The notes under the pieces: model-generated
Databases searched by the model: none
Told to the model about the DNA's origin: nothing
The model's input: the letters and a program-made list of their open reading frames with translations, nothing else
Assembly: GCA_052103955.1 (NCBI GenBank)
Contig: JBQELO010000007.1
Location: 1-64,000 of the forward strand
From: Paenalcaligenes sp052103955
GTDB taxonomy: Bacteria; Pseudomonadota; Gammaproteobacteria; Burkholderiales; Burkholderiaceae_B
Direction: 5' to 3'
DNA length: 64,000 nt
Translations under genes and position numbers: made by a program
Shown here: piece after piece, positions 1 through 9,228 of the stretch
Position numbering within the stretch: position 1 is the first letter of the stretch
How the letters are laid out: every line of letters begins with the position of its first letter

Positions 1-331
1 CGGGTTCGGGTTCGGCAATGATGCTATCGCTAGGCGTTACTTCCGCAACCTCGGGCTCTACCACTGGTTCTGGCTCAGTAATCTCTTGCGTGTCTACGAC
101 TAACGCATCTGCATCTGCCATTGACTCCACTGGCACTTCCCGCGCATGCTCTGTAAATACGCCATCGTCTGGTGCCAATATTTCTACCTGTGCGGGTGCG
201 CGCACTACGGCCTCAGCCTCGGGCACCTCTGGCACAGGTTCTTCTACCGCTGTGGGCTGAAGTGGCTCATGCGTCGTGTTGACAACAGCCTCTTCTTTTG
301 CGGCTTTCTTTCTTTTAAAAAAACTGAACAT
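1..331 (-). CDS. ftsY: Signal recognition particle receptor FtsY, N-terminal part (cut by window edge)
   Basis: Reading the minus strand from an ATG at 331 gives an open frame of about 110 codons that runs off position 1. It begins MFSFFKRKKAAKEEA and continues as a low-complexity stretch rich in Glu, Pro, Val and Ala. FtsY proteins have exactly this kind of short basic amphipathic start followed by an acidic, poorly conserved A domain; it tethers the receptor to the inner membrane, where the GTPase NG domain docks the ribosome-SRP complex. The NG domain would lie outside the window, so the call rests on the N-terminal character plus the divergent position next to rsmD, a common ftsY neighbour. 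The reading is open to the edge with no stop. Confidence 0.8.
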   Translation of the reverse strand, partial: MFSFFKRKKAAKEEAVVNTTHEPLQPTAVEEPVPEVPEAEAVVRAPAQVEILAPDDGVFTEHAREVPVESMADADALVVDTQEITEPEPVVEPEVAEVTPSDSIIAEPEP

Positions 332-386
332 ACAATCTACACTTAAGCAAAATTCTGGATCACGCCACTGGCGATACTACGCGCCC

Positions 387-965
387 ATGAAAAAACACAC
401 AATCCGTATTGTAGGCGGGGAATACCGTCGCACACCTATCACTGTACCGGAAGCAGCGGGGCTACGCCCTACTCCTGATCGTGTACGCGAAACACTCTTT
501 AATTGGCTACGCCATTTTTGGGGGGATGACTTTCAACAAAAACGTGTACTGGACTTGTTCGCAGGCTCCGGTGCATTGGGCTTTGAGGCCGCCTCGCATG
601 GCGTGGCACACGTACAAATGGTGGAAAACAACCCAGAAACCATTTCGGCGCTGAGGGCAATACGCAACAAGCTAGACGCCCTGTCTGTACGCATACATGC
701 GGGCGATGCCTTGCATGTATTGACACGTACTGAAATGCCCTATGATCTGGTTTTTCTAGACCCCCCCTTTAACCAGCTATGGCTGGACAAGGTTTGGCCA
801 TTACTACCCCGTATTTTAGCCCCGGATGCCTTAGTGTATGTAGAATCTGAAAGTGCCATCACCGCACCCGATTTTCTTACACCATTACGGGAACAGCGGG
901 CAGGAAATGTGCATTATTCGCTGTTCATGTTTGCTGCGGCGCAAAAAACAGATAATAATGCCTAA
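387..965 (+). CDS. rsmD: 16S rRNA (guanine966-N2)-methyltransferase RsmD
   Basis: 192-residue class I SAM-dependent methyltransferase that methylates G966 of 16S rRNA in the assembled small subunit. The SAM-binding glycine motif DLFAGSGALGFEA lies near residue 55 and the catalytic DPPF motif near residue 125, as in RsmD/YhhF. The start chosen is ATG 387 (MKKHTIRIVGGEYRR), because the conserved R-I-x-G-G-x-x-R block begins there; an upstream in-frame TTG would add unrelated residues overlapping the ftsY start region. It diverges from ftsY and precedes coaD by about 80 bp, a gene order common in proteobacteria. Confidence 0.93.
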   Translation: MKKHTIRIVGGEYRRTPITVPEAAGLRPTPDRVRETLFNWLRHFWGDDFQQKRVLDLFAGSGALGFEAASHGVAHVQMVENNPETISALRAIRNKLDALSVRIHAGDALHVLTRTEMPYDLVFLDPPFNQLWLDKVWPLLPRILAPDALVYVESESAITAPDFLTPLREQRAGNVHYSLFMFAAAQKTDNNA

Positions 966-1042
966 CGCCATAACTAAATATTCATTGTGACAGTATTGTT
1001 CTGCGCAACATCTGCTATCACTTTCATCGATAATAATATCTC

Positions 1043-1558
1043 ATGATTACAGCTGTTTACCCAGGTACCTTTGACCCTTTTACCCGTGGCCACGAAGATC
1101 TAGTACGCCGTGCGGCGAACTTATTTGATCACGTGGTGGTGGGTATTGCTCATAGCCAAGCCAAACGGCCATTCTTCAGCGTGGAGGAGCGCGTGGAGAT
1201 AGCCAGTGAAGTGTTAGGCCATTACCCCAACGTGGAAGTCAAAAGCTTTGCAGGTTTGCTTAAAGACTTTGTACGTGAACAAGATGGCCGAGTTATCGTG
1301 CGTGGTTTGCGAGCCGTGTCCGACTTCGAATACGAGTTCCAGATGGCCGGTATGAACCGCCACCTGCTGCCTGAAGTTGAAACACTGTTTATGACCCCGT
1401 CAGACCAATACCAGTTCATCTCTGGCACCATCGTGCGTGAAATCGCCATCTTGGGCGGTGACGTCAGCAAGTTTGTGTTCCCATCGGTGGAGCGTTGGTT
1501 GGTGAGCAAAGCTCGTATCGCTCGCGAACAACAAGAACTACTTGCTAAGAAGGGTTAA
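1043..1558 (+). CDS. coaD: Phosphopantetheine adenylyltransferase
   Basis: 171 residues, normal length for CoaD. It transfers AMP from ATP to 4'-phosphopantetheine to give dephospho-CoA, the penultimate step of coenzyme A synthesis in the cytoplasm. The nucleotidyltransferase signature PGTFDPFTRGH is at residues 7-17 (T/HxGH type), and the second signature ISGTIVRE near residue 130 contacts ATP. ATG 1043 is the first residue of the conserved block. It probably forms a unit with rsmD upstream and the ferredoxin gene downstream. Confidence 0.95.
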   Translation: MITAVYPGTFDPFTRGHEDLVRRAANLFDHVVVGIAHSQAKRPFFSVEERVEIASEVLGHYPNVEVKSFAGLLKDFVREQDGRVIVRGLRAVSDFEYEFQMAGMNRHLLPEVETLFMTPSDQYQFISGTIVREIAILGGDVSKFVFPSVERWLVSKARIAREQQELLAKKG

Positions 1559-1624
1559 AGCGGCAAAGAAGGGCCAGACGGTATACACTGAACTCATTGT
1601 TTTGCTTTAGTTTTTGCACTAGCC

Positions 1625-1882
1625 ATGGCCCTTACCATTACCGAAGAATGCATTAACTGCGACGTCTGTGAGCCGCAGTGCCCCAACACCGCTATTTACA
1701 TGGGTGAAGAGATCTACGAGATCAATCCTGCACTCTGTACCGAATGCGTGGGGCACTTTGACGAGCCACAGTGCATTGTTTTTTGCCCTGTAGAATGCAT
1801 TGAAGTACACCCTGAACACCAAGAAAGCCAAGAGACTTTACTGAAAAAATTTCAGACACTCGCAGGGCTCACTGAAGCCTAA
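1625..1882 (+). CDS. YfhL-type 2[4Fe-4S] ferredoxin
   Basis: 85-residue ferredoxin with two cluster-binding motifs. The first is CINCDVCEPQCP (residues 9-20); the second starts CTEC near residue 38 and has the insertion between its second and third cysteines (CVGHFDEPQC) typical of YfhL/Allochromatium-type ferredoxins, followed by CPVEC. It carries electrons in the cytoplasm; the partner is not known from the sequence. It lies 66 bp after coaD, an arrangement also seen in other proteobacteria, and ends at a strong terminator shared with the convergent AsmA-like gene. Confidence 0.9.
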   Translation: MALTITEECINCDVCEPQCPNTAIYMGEEIYEINPALCTECVGHFDEPQCIVFCPVECIEVHPEHQESQETLLKKFQTLAGLTEA

Positions 1883-1891
1883 TCAGGCAAT

Positions 1892-1920
1892 AAAAAACGG
1901 GGCAGCTAGCCCCGTTTTTT
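1892..1920. terminator. Bidirectional intrinsic terminator, ferredoxin / AsmA-like
   Basis: A CGGGGC (1898-1903) / GCCCCG (1909-1914) stem with a 5-nt loop, flanked by a run of A on the left and a run of T on the right. It therefore reads as a Rho-independent terminator from both strands. It sits between convergent genes. Confidence 0.9.
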
Positions 1921-1921
1921 A

Positions 1922-4606
1922 TTAAGGTTTTGCCACCCCTAATAAATCCCTGAACAACACCCCTAAACTACGATTAGGCGCAGCCTGCTCTACTCGCTTA
2001 GTAAGTGCGGCACCAGTTTCACGGGCGTCCATCAAGGTATCTAACAACGGCTGGCTCACCAACTTTTCTACCAAACCGCTTTCTAATGCTTGCTGCACCA
2101 GCTTGCTGCTGATTTCGCTCCATAAGATGCGGTGATCAGGGTGAGACAACGAGCCGGTTAACTGTAAGGGCACATTGACCTTAAACAGCTCTTTCAACAA
2201 CCCCGCATGTGCATTACCACGGACTTGGCTTTGCAAACGGAACTCCAGCGTCAAATTTAAGGTTTGATCTATCAAATTAATAGACGACGGTTTGCGCATG
2301 CTAATACGCAAATCGGGTGAGTTTGCCAACATAGAGTTAAAACTCAGTACGCCATCGCGTAAGGTGGATTGCAAACTTAATGCCGAGAAACTGGTGCTAC
2401 GGGCTAAATCAAAGTTCAATGCCAAGGGCGGTAGCTGCGGACTAAACGCATTCTTAGCTACGTCCACCACGCTAGCCAGTGTTTCGAAAGCATCTAGACC
2501 ATATACTCGGCCATCCACGGTATCCATATTAAAGGTACCGCTTAGGCTGCGTAACCAAGCGGCTGGCGTATGGCCGGCTGCCGTTACTCTGGCGCTCACA
2601 TCACTTTTGCCACTCATACGAGTTTGGCCAAAAGCATCCTCAAGAATTGCACCTGACTCAATGCCGTAAGCATCCACAGACGCACGTAAGCTGCTGTCAG
2701 ACTTCAGACGTAACTCACTTAACAAGCTACCTTGATAGAACTCTGCACTGTTTAACTTCAACAGCAACTCGCCCTGCGCCACGCCCAAGTCAGCCTTAAG
2801 CTGATTAAGGGTGAGCTTGCCTACCTTCACATTTTGCAGCTGCGCTTTACCTTGCACCGTGTACTTTTCTAAGAAGCTTAGATCCATCACCGTGCCAGCC
2901 ACAGGGCCTACAAACTTCTCGGTAGCGTCTTGTTGCTCACCAGATACCACACGACCACGCTGCTTACGTACTTCGGCAGAGGGAATCCAATTTGCAAAAT
3001 CTGTATCTTGCACTTGAGCGTTGAAATCCAGATTCGGGGTGGCGTTAGGCTGGTAACGCGCATCTAGCGCAATATGCCCGGCACTTTCACCTATTTCTAG
3101 GCTGGTATCCCACTGATTATTCGGCATTGTCCATGCCAGTGAACCGGCTACATCAGCCTGTACACGTTGATTAGGCAAGCCCTCATCCTCTAGGCTAAAC
3201 ACCCCAGTAAGCGCTTCCCATGTCAGTGTTTTTTGCTCTCGCTGCCATACCAAGGGACTCGCTACTTTCAGCACCCACGCCTGCAATGGCTGTTTCAACA
3301 CAGCATCTACACTAAAACGCCCAGCACGCAGCTCATGCCCCGTACCGCTTAGCTCATCTATACGCAGTTTAATGCCAGTAGAGTCTACGCCCGAACGTAT
3401 AAAACTACCCACAATGGGTGACTTCATTTCAGCTGAATTACTATCGGTATACACATCGGGCACATCCAAGGCCAGCTCTACCGAGTCGTGCTCGTAATTC
3501 CCTTTAGTGCGTAACGCCAGACGCTGAATACGCAGCAAAGAATGTTGCCCAGCATAGATCAAGTCAGGCACATTCAAGCTTGCCTGCACGTTAGACAACG
3601 GCATGGTTCTACTTGCTAGTTCACCTTGGGTAGTCAGCTCCATCCCTTGCACACGCACCACACCCACTAGGGACTGGTATTCCACACCCCCCTTAAGCTG
3701 CAACTGTTCGGTTTTGTAGCTACCCACATCACCCTGTACCTGCACATTAATGCGCTGAGCGGCATAGATATGGCTGTAGGGGTCTAAACGCAGCAAGGCT
3801 TGCCCATCTAGCGCCGCTTCCATGTGTGGCTTCGTGCCTTGCAGGCGGCCTTTAAACTTCAAATCAAAGGGCTGACCAAACGTCATGCGCCCTGTGTTCA
3901 TGTCCAAACCTACAATTTGCCCACCACCACCTAAGATGTGGTCGTAGTAGTGCACTTCGCCTTCACGAAAATCTAGGCCCGCAATATCAATTTGGAATTT
4001 TGTTTTGCCTGTATCGGGGCTGACGGCCTCTTTCAGACTCGCTAACACTTTGCTCAGTTCGGAGCCTGGCTCGTCTTCTTTGGCGACAGGCTCTGGCTCG
4101 GTAGACAGGGTACCTTCAGCGGTAGGTTCTACTTCTGCCGCTTGGGCAGCACCCATAATCCAGCCACCGGAATTCGCCGTCGTGGATGGTGCGGAGTCTA
4201 GGGCAGTATCGTCTAGTAAATCAGAAAAATTAAAGCTGCCGTCTTTTTCACGCTCCAACCAAACTTTGAAGCCATTTAACGAAACGTGATCCACCACAAA
4301 CTGGTTGGACATCAAGGGCCAGATAGCGACAGCAAAGCGTGCACTGTCTACGGACATAAACGTTTGGTCGCTATTGCGTTCGGACAGCGACACACCATTT
4401 ACCGACAACCCAATACGGGGGAATAAAGACAGTTCAATTTCACCCTCGATGGCTAGGGTACGCTGGTAGCGCTCGTAGACGATTTCCTCTAGCTTACGTT
4501 TGTAGGCATTGGGGTCAAAAGTCAGCAAGAAAATAGCGGCACCCACTAATGCCACGATAAAAATCACTACCAAGCCTAATAGGCTACGCTTGAACCACAC
4601 TTTCAT
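1922..4606 (-). CDS. AsmA family inner-membrane protein
   Basis: 894 residues. One N-terminal membrane anchor (about residues 7-30, LLGLVVIFIVALVGA) is followed by a very long periplasmic beta-rich region. The conserved AsmA N-terminal segment is visible as YKRKLEEIVYERYQRTLAIEGEIELSLFPRIG split over residues 35-65, and an AsmA_2-like C-terminal region covers roughly residues 580-840. Family members (AsmA, TamB, YhdP) span the periplasm and are linked to outer-membrane assembly or phospholipid transport. A Glu/Pro/Ala-rich insertion near residues 155-190 interrupts the N-terminal part. It is transcribed alone and converges on the ferredoxin gene. Which AsmA subgroup it belongs to cannot be fixed here. 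Confidence 0.85.
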   Translation of the reverse strand: MKVWFKRSLLGLVVIFIVALVGAAIFLLTFDPNAYKRKLEEIVYERYQRTLAIEGEIELSLFPRIGLSVNGVSLSERNSDQTFMSVDSARFAVAIWPLMSNQFVVDHVSLNGFKVWLEREKDGSFNFSDLLDDTALDSAPSTTANSGGWIMGAAQAAEVEPTAEGTLSTEPEPVAKEDEPGSELSKVLASLKEAVSPDTGKTKFQIDIAGLDFREGEVHYYDHILGGGGQIVGLDMNTGRMTFGQPFDLKFKGRLQGTKPHMEAALDGQALLRLDPYSHIYAAQRINVQVQGDVGSYKTEQLQLKGGVEYQSLVGVVRVQGMELTTQGELASRTMPLSNVQASLNVPDLIYAGQHSLLRIQRLALRTKGNYEHDSVELALDVPDVYTDSNSAEMKSPIVGSFIRSGVDSTGIKLRIDELSGTGHELRAGRFSVDAVLKQPLQAWVLKVASPLVWQREQKTLTWEALTGVFSLEDEGLPNQRVQADVAGSLAWTMPNNQWDTSLEIGESAGHIALDARYQPNATPNLDFNAQVQDTDFANWIPSAEVRKQRGRVVSGEQQDATEKFVGPVAGTVMDLSFLEKYTVQGKAQLQNVKVGKLTLNQLKADLGVAQGELLLKLNSAEFYQGSLLSELRLKSDSSLRASVDAYGIESGAILEDAFGQTRMSGKSDVSARVTAAGHTPAAWLRSLSGTFNMDTVDGRVYGLDAFETLASVVDVAKNAFSPQLPPLALNFDLARSTSFSALSLQSTLRDGVLSFNSMLANSPDLRISMRKPSSINLIDQTLNLTLEFRLQSQVRGNAHAGLLKELFKVNVPLQLTGSLSHPDHRILWSEISSKLVQQALESGLVEKLVSQPLLDTLMDARETGAALTKRVEQAAPNRSLGVLFRDLLGVAKP

Positions 4607-4872
4607 TTAGTCCTCAAACCACCGTTCCATCTATTTTTGCTGAGCATCACGCTTCCAGCCAGCATCCTACCGCAACCATTGGTACAGCGCATCACACGGT
4701 AAAAAAGTGTGTTTTTCCAGCAATAAGCCTACAATTCTAGTATCCGCTGGTTGCACATTACCAAAAGAAATATAGAAATCGGCTTTCTGTCTAACTATCG
4801 CCAGTCAGCCACCGGTACGATGCACATATTACCTGCGATTATTTCACTTACCTTCTTTTGCCCGCCCCCATT

Positions 4873-6147
4873 ATGAAACTGGAAACACTTGCCGTTCATG
4901 CTGGTTACAGCCCGGATCCAACCACTAAAGCTGTTGCCGTACCGATTTACCAAACCACCTCTTACGCCTTTGATAATACACAACATGGCGCCGATCTATT
5001 TGATCTAAAGGTACCCGGTAATATCTATACCCGCATTATGAACCCTACTAATGCGGTGTTAGAAGAGCGCGTTGCGGCACTGGAAGGTGGTGTAGCGGCA
5101 CTGGCCGTCGCATCAGGCATGGCCGCCATTAGTTATGCTATACAAACCATCGCCGAGGCGGGTGACAATATTGTTTCGGTGAGTAAGCTTTATGGCGGCA
5201 CCTACAACCTGTTTGCCCACACATTCCCACGCCAAGGCATTGAAGTGCGTTTTGCTGCGCATAACGAATTGGCCAAACTGGAAGCCTTGATTGATGCGCG
5301 CACCAAAGCGGTGTTCTGCGAAACCATCGGCAACCCAGGTGCAAACATCGTCGATATTCAAGCATTGGCTGACTTGGCTCACCGCCACGGCGTGCCACTG
5401 ATTGTGGATAACACCGTTGCGTCCCCTGCGCTGTGCCGCCCGTTTGAACACGGTGCTGACATTGTGGTGCATTCGTTGACCAAATACATGGGCGGTCATG
5501 GCACCACCATTGCTGGCGCTGTAGTGGATTCCGGTAAATTTCCCTGGGCTGAACACAAAGAACGTTTTGCCATTCTGAACACACCAGACCCGTCCTACCA
5601 CGGCGTGGTGTACACCGAAGCCTTTGGTGCAGCTGCATTTATCGGTCGCTGCCGTGTAGTGCCTTTGCGTAACACAGGTGCTGCGCTGTCGCCATTTAAT
5701 GCGTTCCAAATTCTGCAAGGCATTGAAACACTACCACTGCGTATGGAGCGTCACACTGAAAACGCACTGAAAGCCGCGCAGTTCTTACAGAAACACCCTC
5801 AAGTAAAATGGGTGAACTACGCTGGCTTGCCCGAGCACCCTGAGCACGACCTAGCCGTACGTTACATGGGCGGTAAACCTGCTGCGATTCTGAGTTTTGG
5901 TATTGAAGGTGGCCGTGAAGCCGGTGCACGCTTTATTGATGCGCTGCAACTGATCACACGTTTGGTCAACATTGGCGACACCAAATCCTTAGCGTGCCAC
6001 CCAGCTACCACTACGCACCGTCAATTAAACGAGCAAGAGCTAGAAACTGCTGGCGTAAGTTTCGATATGGTGCGCTTGTCTATTGGGATTGAGCACATTG
6101 ATGACATCTTGGCCGATTTGAGCCAAGCATTAGACGCTGCTAAGTAA
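4873..6147 (+). CDS. metY: O-acetylhomoserine (or O-succinylhomoserine) sulfhydrylase
   Basis: 424-residue PLP enzyme of the Cys/Met metabolism fold. It condenses an acylated homoserine with sulfide to make homocysteine, the substrate of MetH encoded 4 kb away. The PLP lysine is K204 in SLTKYMGGHG. The N-terminal LAVHAGY and QTTSYAF segments and the long insertions (total over 420 aa rather than about 390) fit MetY rather than MetB/MetC/MetZ. ATG 4873 (MKLETLAVHAG) is preferred to an in-frame TTG 15 bp upstream. Acetyl versus succinyl specificity cannot be read from the sequence. Confidence 0.87.
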   Translation: MKLETLAVHAGYSPDPTTKAVAVPIYQTTSYAFDNTQHGADLFDLKVPGNIYTRIMNPTNAVLEERVAALEGGVAALAVASGMAAISYAIQTIAEAGDNIVSVSKLYGGTYNLFAHTFPRQGIEVRFAAHNELAKLEALIDARTKAVFCETIGNPGANIVDIQALADLAHRHGVPLIVDNTVASPALCRPFEHGADIVVHSLTKYMGGHGTTIAGAVVDSGKFPWAEHKERFAILNTPDPSYHGVVYTEAFGAAAFIGRCRVVPLRNTGAALSPFNAFQILQGIETLPLRMERHTENALKAAQFLQKHPQVKWVNYAGLPEHPEHDLAVRYMGGKPAAILSFGIEGGREAGARFIDALQLITRLVNIGDTKSLACHPATTTHRQLNEQELETAGVSFDMVRLSIGIEHIDDILADLSQALDAAK

Positions 6148-6157
6148 GCGAGCGTTT

Positions 6158-6194
6158 GTTGGCAAAGGCTACCTTTGACGGGTAGCCTGCCAAC
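6158..6194. terminator. Hairpin at the convergent metY / yddG 3' ends
   Basis: Inverted repeat AGGCTACC (6166-6173) / GGTAGCCT (6181-6188), extended after a two-base bulge by GTTGGC/GCCAAC. It overlaps the yddG stop codon. There is no clear T-run on either side, so it is a strong hairpin rather than a textbook terminator; it may act with Rho or protect 3' ends. Confidence 0.4.
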
Positions 6195-7053
6195 ACAGTA
6201 CGGACCCTACACAGACCATTGCAGCACCTTGCCAGAATGACCATGACAACGGTGTACGCAACATCACCGCCGCAAAGGCTGCTGAAAACACGGGAATAAA
6301 GTAGGATGCGCCAGCAAGTAGCGTCACATTTCCGTACAAAATTCCTACATTCCATGCCGCATAACCGAAGCCCATGGCTACCGCTGCCAATAACAGGTAC
6401 AGCATTGAGCCTACGGTAAACTGCATTGCTGGCTGCTCACCAGAAAAATACATACCCCATAGCGCAATCGCTACCAACATAAAAAATAGGGTAATCCCAT
6501 TTTTGCCTTGAGCTATACGTGTAGTGACTGTGCAATAAGCGGCCCAGATCACCGCACCTAGCAGTGCTAATCCATAGCTAAGGGGATTTTCTTGGATATT
6601 ACGCATCATGCCGGGCAGGTCTAAGCCTTGATCGGACCCCAACACCCACGCCACACCCAACATAGACAAAGCAAAACCAGGTGCAATCCACCACGTGGTT
6701 TTTTGTTTATTGAAGACAATAGCGAACACTATAGTCAGCGTAGGCCATAGGTAGTTCACCATACCTACCTCTATGGCCTGTCTCGCATGGCTGGCATACC
6801 CTATAGATAAGGCTAAGCACAGCTCGTACAGTACAAACAGCAGGCTGCCCCACAGCACATAACGGCGGGGGAATTCACGCACCTTAGGAAAGCCCACCGT
6901 CGTCAACAAAATGAGCGACGCCACACTGTAAATCAATGCAGCCCCACCTACCGCACCAAAGCTTTCGCTTACCCCGCGTATTAAGCCCACGATCAGGCTC
7001 CATAACACGACGGCAAGCAAACCTATAAGCGTGGCTTTCTTGACTGAGGGCAT
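6169..7053 (-). CDS. YddG-like aromatic amino-acid exporter, DMT superfamily
   Basis: 294 residues with about ten hydrophobic segments in two EamA-type repeats, the topology of drug/metabolite transporters. Features such as the early VLWSLIVGLIRGVSE segment and YLWPTLTIVFAIV resemble YddG, which exports aromatic amino acids. Substrate is inferred from family resemblance only. It is the last gene of the operon DUF3460-scpA-panC-yddG, 17 bp after panC. Confidence 0.75.
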   Translation of the reverse strand: MPSVKKATLIGLLAVVLWSLIVGLIRGVSESFGAVGGAALIYSVASLILLTTVGFPKVREFPRRYVLWGSLLFVLYELCLALSIGYASHARQAIEVGMVNYLWPTLTIVFAIVFNKQKTTWWIAPGFALSMLGVAWVLGSDQGLDLPGMMRNIQENPLSYGLALLGAVIWAAYCTVTTRIAQGKNGITLFFMLVAIALWGMYFSGEQPAMQFTVGSMLYLLLAAVAMGFGYAAWNVGILYGNVTLLAGASYFIPVFSAAFAAVMLRTPLSWSFWQGAAMVCVGSVLCWQATRQR

Positions 7054-7070
7054 ACCTAAGGCCTGCCCTG

Positions 7071-7913
7071 TTAGATTTCCAAGTTGTCGATAAGACGTGT
7101 GCTGCCCAATTTGGCTGCTCCTAAAGCTACCAACGCCTCACCCGCTTTAATTTCATCAGAGGCAGGGGTTAGCAAATCGCGTTGGCGGCGCAAGCTTAGG
7201 TAATCCACATCCCAACCCTCTAGCGTCAAACGCTGTACTGCATCGTGCTCAATTTGCGCTACATCGGTACAACCGGCCTGAATTTGTGCACGCACGGCTT
7301 GTAAACAGGCGTACAACTGAGGCGCTTTGGCTTTTTCTTGTTCGCTTAGGTAGCGGTTACGGGAGGACAGCGCCAAACCGCTTTCTTCACGTACTGTTTC
7401 ATGAGCCATCACTTCTACTGGCAATTGGAATTGGCGGCACATGCTGCGCACTACCATCAACTGCTGGTAATCTTTTTTCCCAAACACGGCTACGCGTGGC
7501 TGTACGCAGGAAAACAATTTCATGACTACCGTGCTCACGCCTTCAAAGAAGCCTGGGCGGCACTCACCTTCTAAAATATCACCCAAACCTTTAGGCGTAT
7601 CAATGCGGAAGCTTTGCGGCTCTGGATACATTTCTTTTTCAGACGGTGCAAACAGCACGTACACATCGCGTGCCGCTTCCAGTTTGTCTATGTCTTGCTG
7701 CAACGTACGTGGGTACTGATTGAAATCCTCATTAGGACCAAACTGCAGCGGGTTCACAAAGATACTGGCCACCACAGGGTCACCGTGCTGACGCGCCAAC
7801 CGCATCAACGCCAAATGCCCCTCATGCAGGTTGCCCATGGTCGGCACAAATGCAACCCGAGTCTGCCCCTGCAGATGGTCGCGTAGCTCCTGAATGGTGT
7901 GTACAACTTTCAC
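7071..7913 (-). CDS. panC: Pantothenate synthetase
   Basis: 280 residues. Joins pantoate and beta-alanine using ATP in the last step of pantothenate synthesis, feeding the CoA pathway that includes CoaD at 1043. The ATP-binding VPTMGNLHEGH lies near residue 22, and FGKKDYQQL and the SSRNRYLS motif are present. The start is set at GTG 7913 (MKVVHTIQELRDHL): a GGAG ribosome-binding site lies just upstream and this matches the usual PanC N-terminus. An upstream in-frame TTG would overlap scpA and add 19 unrelated residues. Confidence 0.93.
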   Translation of the reverse strand: MKVVHTIQELRDHLQGQTRVAFVPTMGNLHEGHLALMRLARQHGDPVVASIFVNPLQFGPNEDFNQYPRTLQQDIDKLEAARDVYVLFAPSEKEMYPEPQSFRIDTPKGLGDILEGECRPGFFEGVSTVVMKLFSCVQPRVAVFGKKDYQQLMVVRSMCRQFQLPVEVMAHETVREESGLALSSRNRYLSEQEKAKAPQLYACLQAVRAQIQAGCTDVAQIEHDAVQRLTLEGWDVDYLSLRRQRDLLTPASDEIKAGEALVALGAAKLGSTRLIDNLEI

Positions 7914-7938
7914 TGAAAACTCCAATACCAGAACGGCA

Positions 7939-8817
7939 TTATTGACTAGAAGAGCCCTCGGTACGCACAAAGGCTAGGCGTACGTAAATGGGGGCATAAG
8001 GTTCGGTTTGAGTTACTTCCACCAGCGACTCGCGCACCAGCTCTAACATGGCTAGAAAATGCACGACAAGAACAGGCACTGCATCGCCGTCCTCGATACG
8101 CTCTATGAATAGGGCCGTAAACTCTAAAAACTGCGCATCATTTAAGCGGCGCAATATTTGACTCATGTGATCACGTACAGAGAGCTGCTCGCGGGTAATG
8201 GTATGGCTGCGATTTAATTGCGCCCTACGCATAATGTCACGCCAAGCATCTTTAAGATCCTCGGGACTAATATCCGGCAGCGCCTGCTCTACGTGCAAAT
8301 CCAAGTGTGCGTGGGCACGTTCAAAATCACGGCCCAGCTGTGGCAACGCATCGAGTTTCTGCGCCGCCATTTTCATGCGTTCGTATTCCAGTAGGCGTCG
8401 TACGAGCTCGGCTCGAGGATCTTCTACTTCTTCGTCAGAGTCTGCTTTTTTCACAGGCAGCAACATGCGAGATTTAATCTCTATCAGCAAGGCTGCCATC
8501 AGCAAATACTCGCCCGCTAACTCTAAGTTAGTGCGGCGAATTTCCTCTACATAGGCTAGGTACTGATTCGTCACCTGCGCCATGGGAATATCTAGCACGT
8601 TGAAGTTCTGTTTGCGTATCAGGTACAGCAACAGATCCAGCGGCCCTTCAAAGGCCTCTAGAAAAACTTTTAACGCATCAGGCGGGATATAAAGATCCTG
8701 AGGAACCTTAAACAAGGGTTCCCCATACAAACGCGCAAAAATCTCCGCATCAAGTAACGAAGGGGCAACCGCCCCCCCATCGTTTGATGTGACCTGTGTT
8801 GTGGCTTGCTCAGCCAT
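7939..8817 (-). CDS. scpA: Segregation and condensation protein A
   Basis: 292 residues. ScpA is the kleisin subunit that bridges the SMC heads, with ScpB, to compact and segregate the chromosome. The diagnostic block FEGPLDLLLYLIRKQ is near residue 56, followed by AGEYLLMAALLIEIKSRMLLP split over residues 100-122 and a C-terminal winged-helix region near residue 220-285. ATG 8817 is preceded by an adjacent GTG (8820), so the start is uncertain by one codon. scpB is not next to it. It lies between a DUF3460 gene and panC on the same strand with gaps of about 10 and 25 bp. Confidence 0.92.
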   Translation of the reverse strand: MAEQATTQVTSNDGGAVAPSLLDAEIFARLYGEPLFKVPQDLYIPPDALKVFLEAFEGPLDLLLYLIRKQNFNVLDIPMAQVTNQYLAYVEEIRRTNLELAGEYLLMAALLIEIKSRMLLPVKKADSDEEVEDPRAELVRRLLEYERMKMAAQKLDALPQLGRDFERAHAHLDLHVEQALPDISPEDLKDAWRDIMRRAQLNRSHTITREQLSVRDHMSQILRRLNDAQFLEFTALFIERIEDGDAVPVLVVHFLAMLELVRESLVEVTQTEPYAPIYVRLAFVRTEGSSSQ

Positions 8818-8826
8818 CACACACTA

Positions 8827-9018
8827 TTAGTCGTTGGAGTAATACACATAGGCTGGCTGTGCCACACGACCGGCACGGTAGCCTTCTTGCAGCTCGGCAT
8901 CCAGCTGTTTGTCCCACAACCTACCGCGACCTTCACGTTGACGGTTGTCAGTTTCTGGATTCCCCTGCTTGAAGCCTTTCAGGAATTGTGTAATTTCAGA
9001 TTCGTAATTCTTGGCCAT
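8827..9018 (-). CDS. DUF3460 family small protein
   Basis: 63 residues starting MAKNYESEITQFLKGFK at ATG 9018; a longer reading from 9045 adds nine residues without family resemblance. Charged, mostly helical, with an LWDKQ segment near residue 34. It resembles the DUF3460 proteins that precede scpA/panC in Burkholderiales. No function is known. First gene of the operon with scpA, panC and yddG. Confidence 0.8.
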   Translation of the reverse strand: MAKNYESEITQFLKGFKQGNPETDNRQREGRGRLWDKQLDAELQEGYRAGRVAQPAYVYYSND

Positions 9019-9228
9019 ATTCACCGCACACTTAACAAATTGCATTCACCAAAACTTGAGTTTACTGCAAACCCGCCCATAAACAGAGCATGCCGTGTAA
9101 ACCCGGCTACAGTTACGTGTTTCTACGCACTGTCCTTTTTGGCACAAATCAGTCAAAAACTGCTTTATGCTAACATCTGCTGTCAAAATTATAGAACTAA
9201 CGCTTAATTCTCGTAGACTGGAGTTTTC

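Noticed and set aside
18..260. Ser/Thr-rich plus-strand ORF at the window start
   Set aside because: It is the antisense reading of the Glu/Pro/Val-rich N-terminal region of ftsY, which makes Ser/Thr-rich shadows.
4693..4717. CACAC / GTGTG hairpin with a T-run upstream of metY
   Set aside because: The stem is only five pairs with an A-rich loop; too weak to call, and no gene ends there on that strand.
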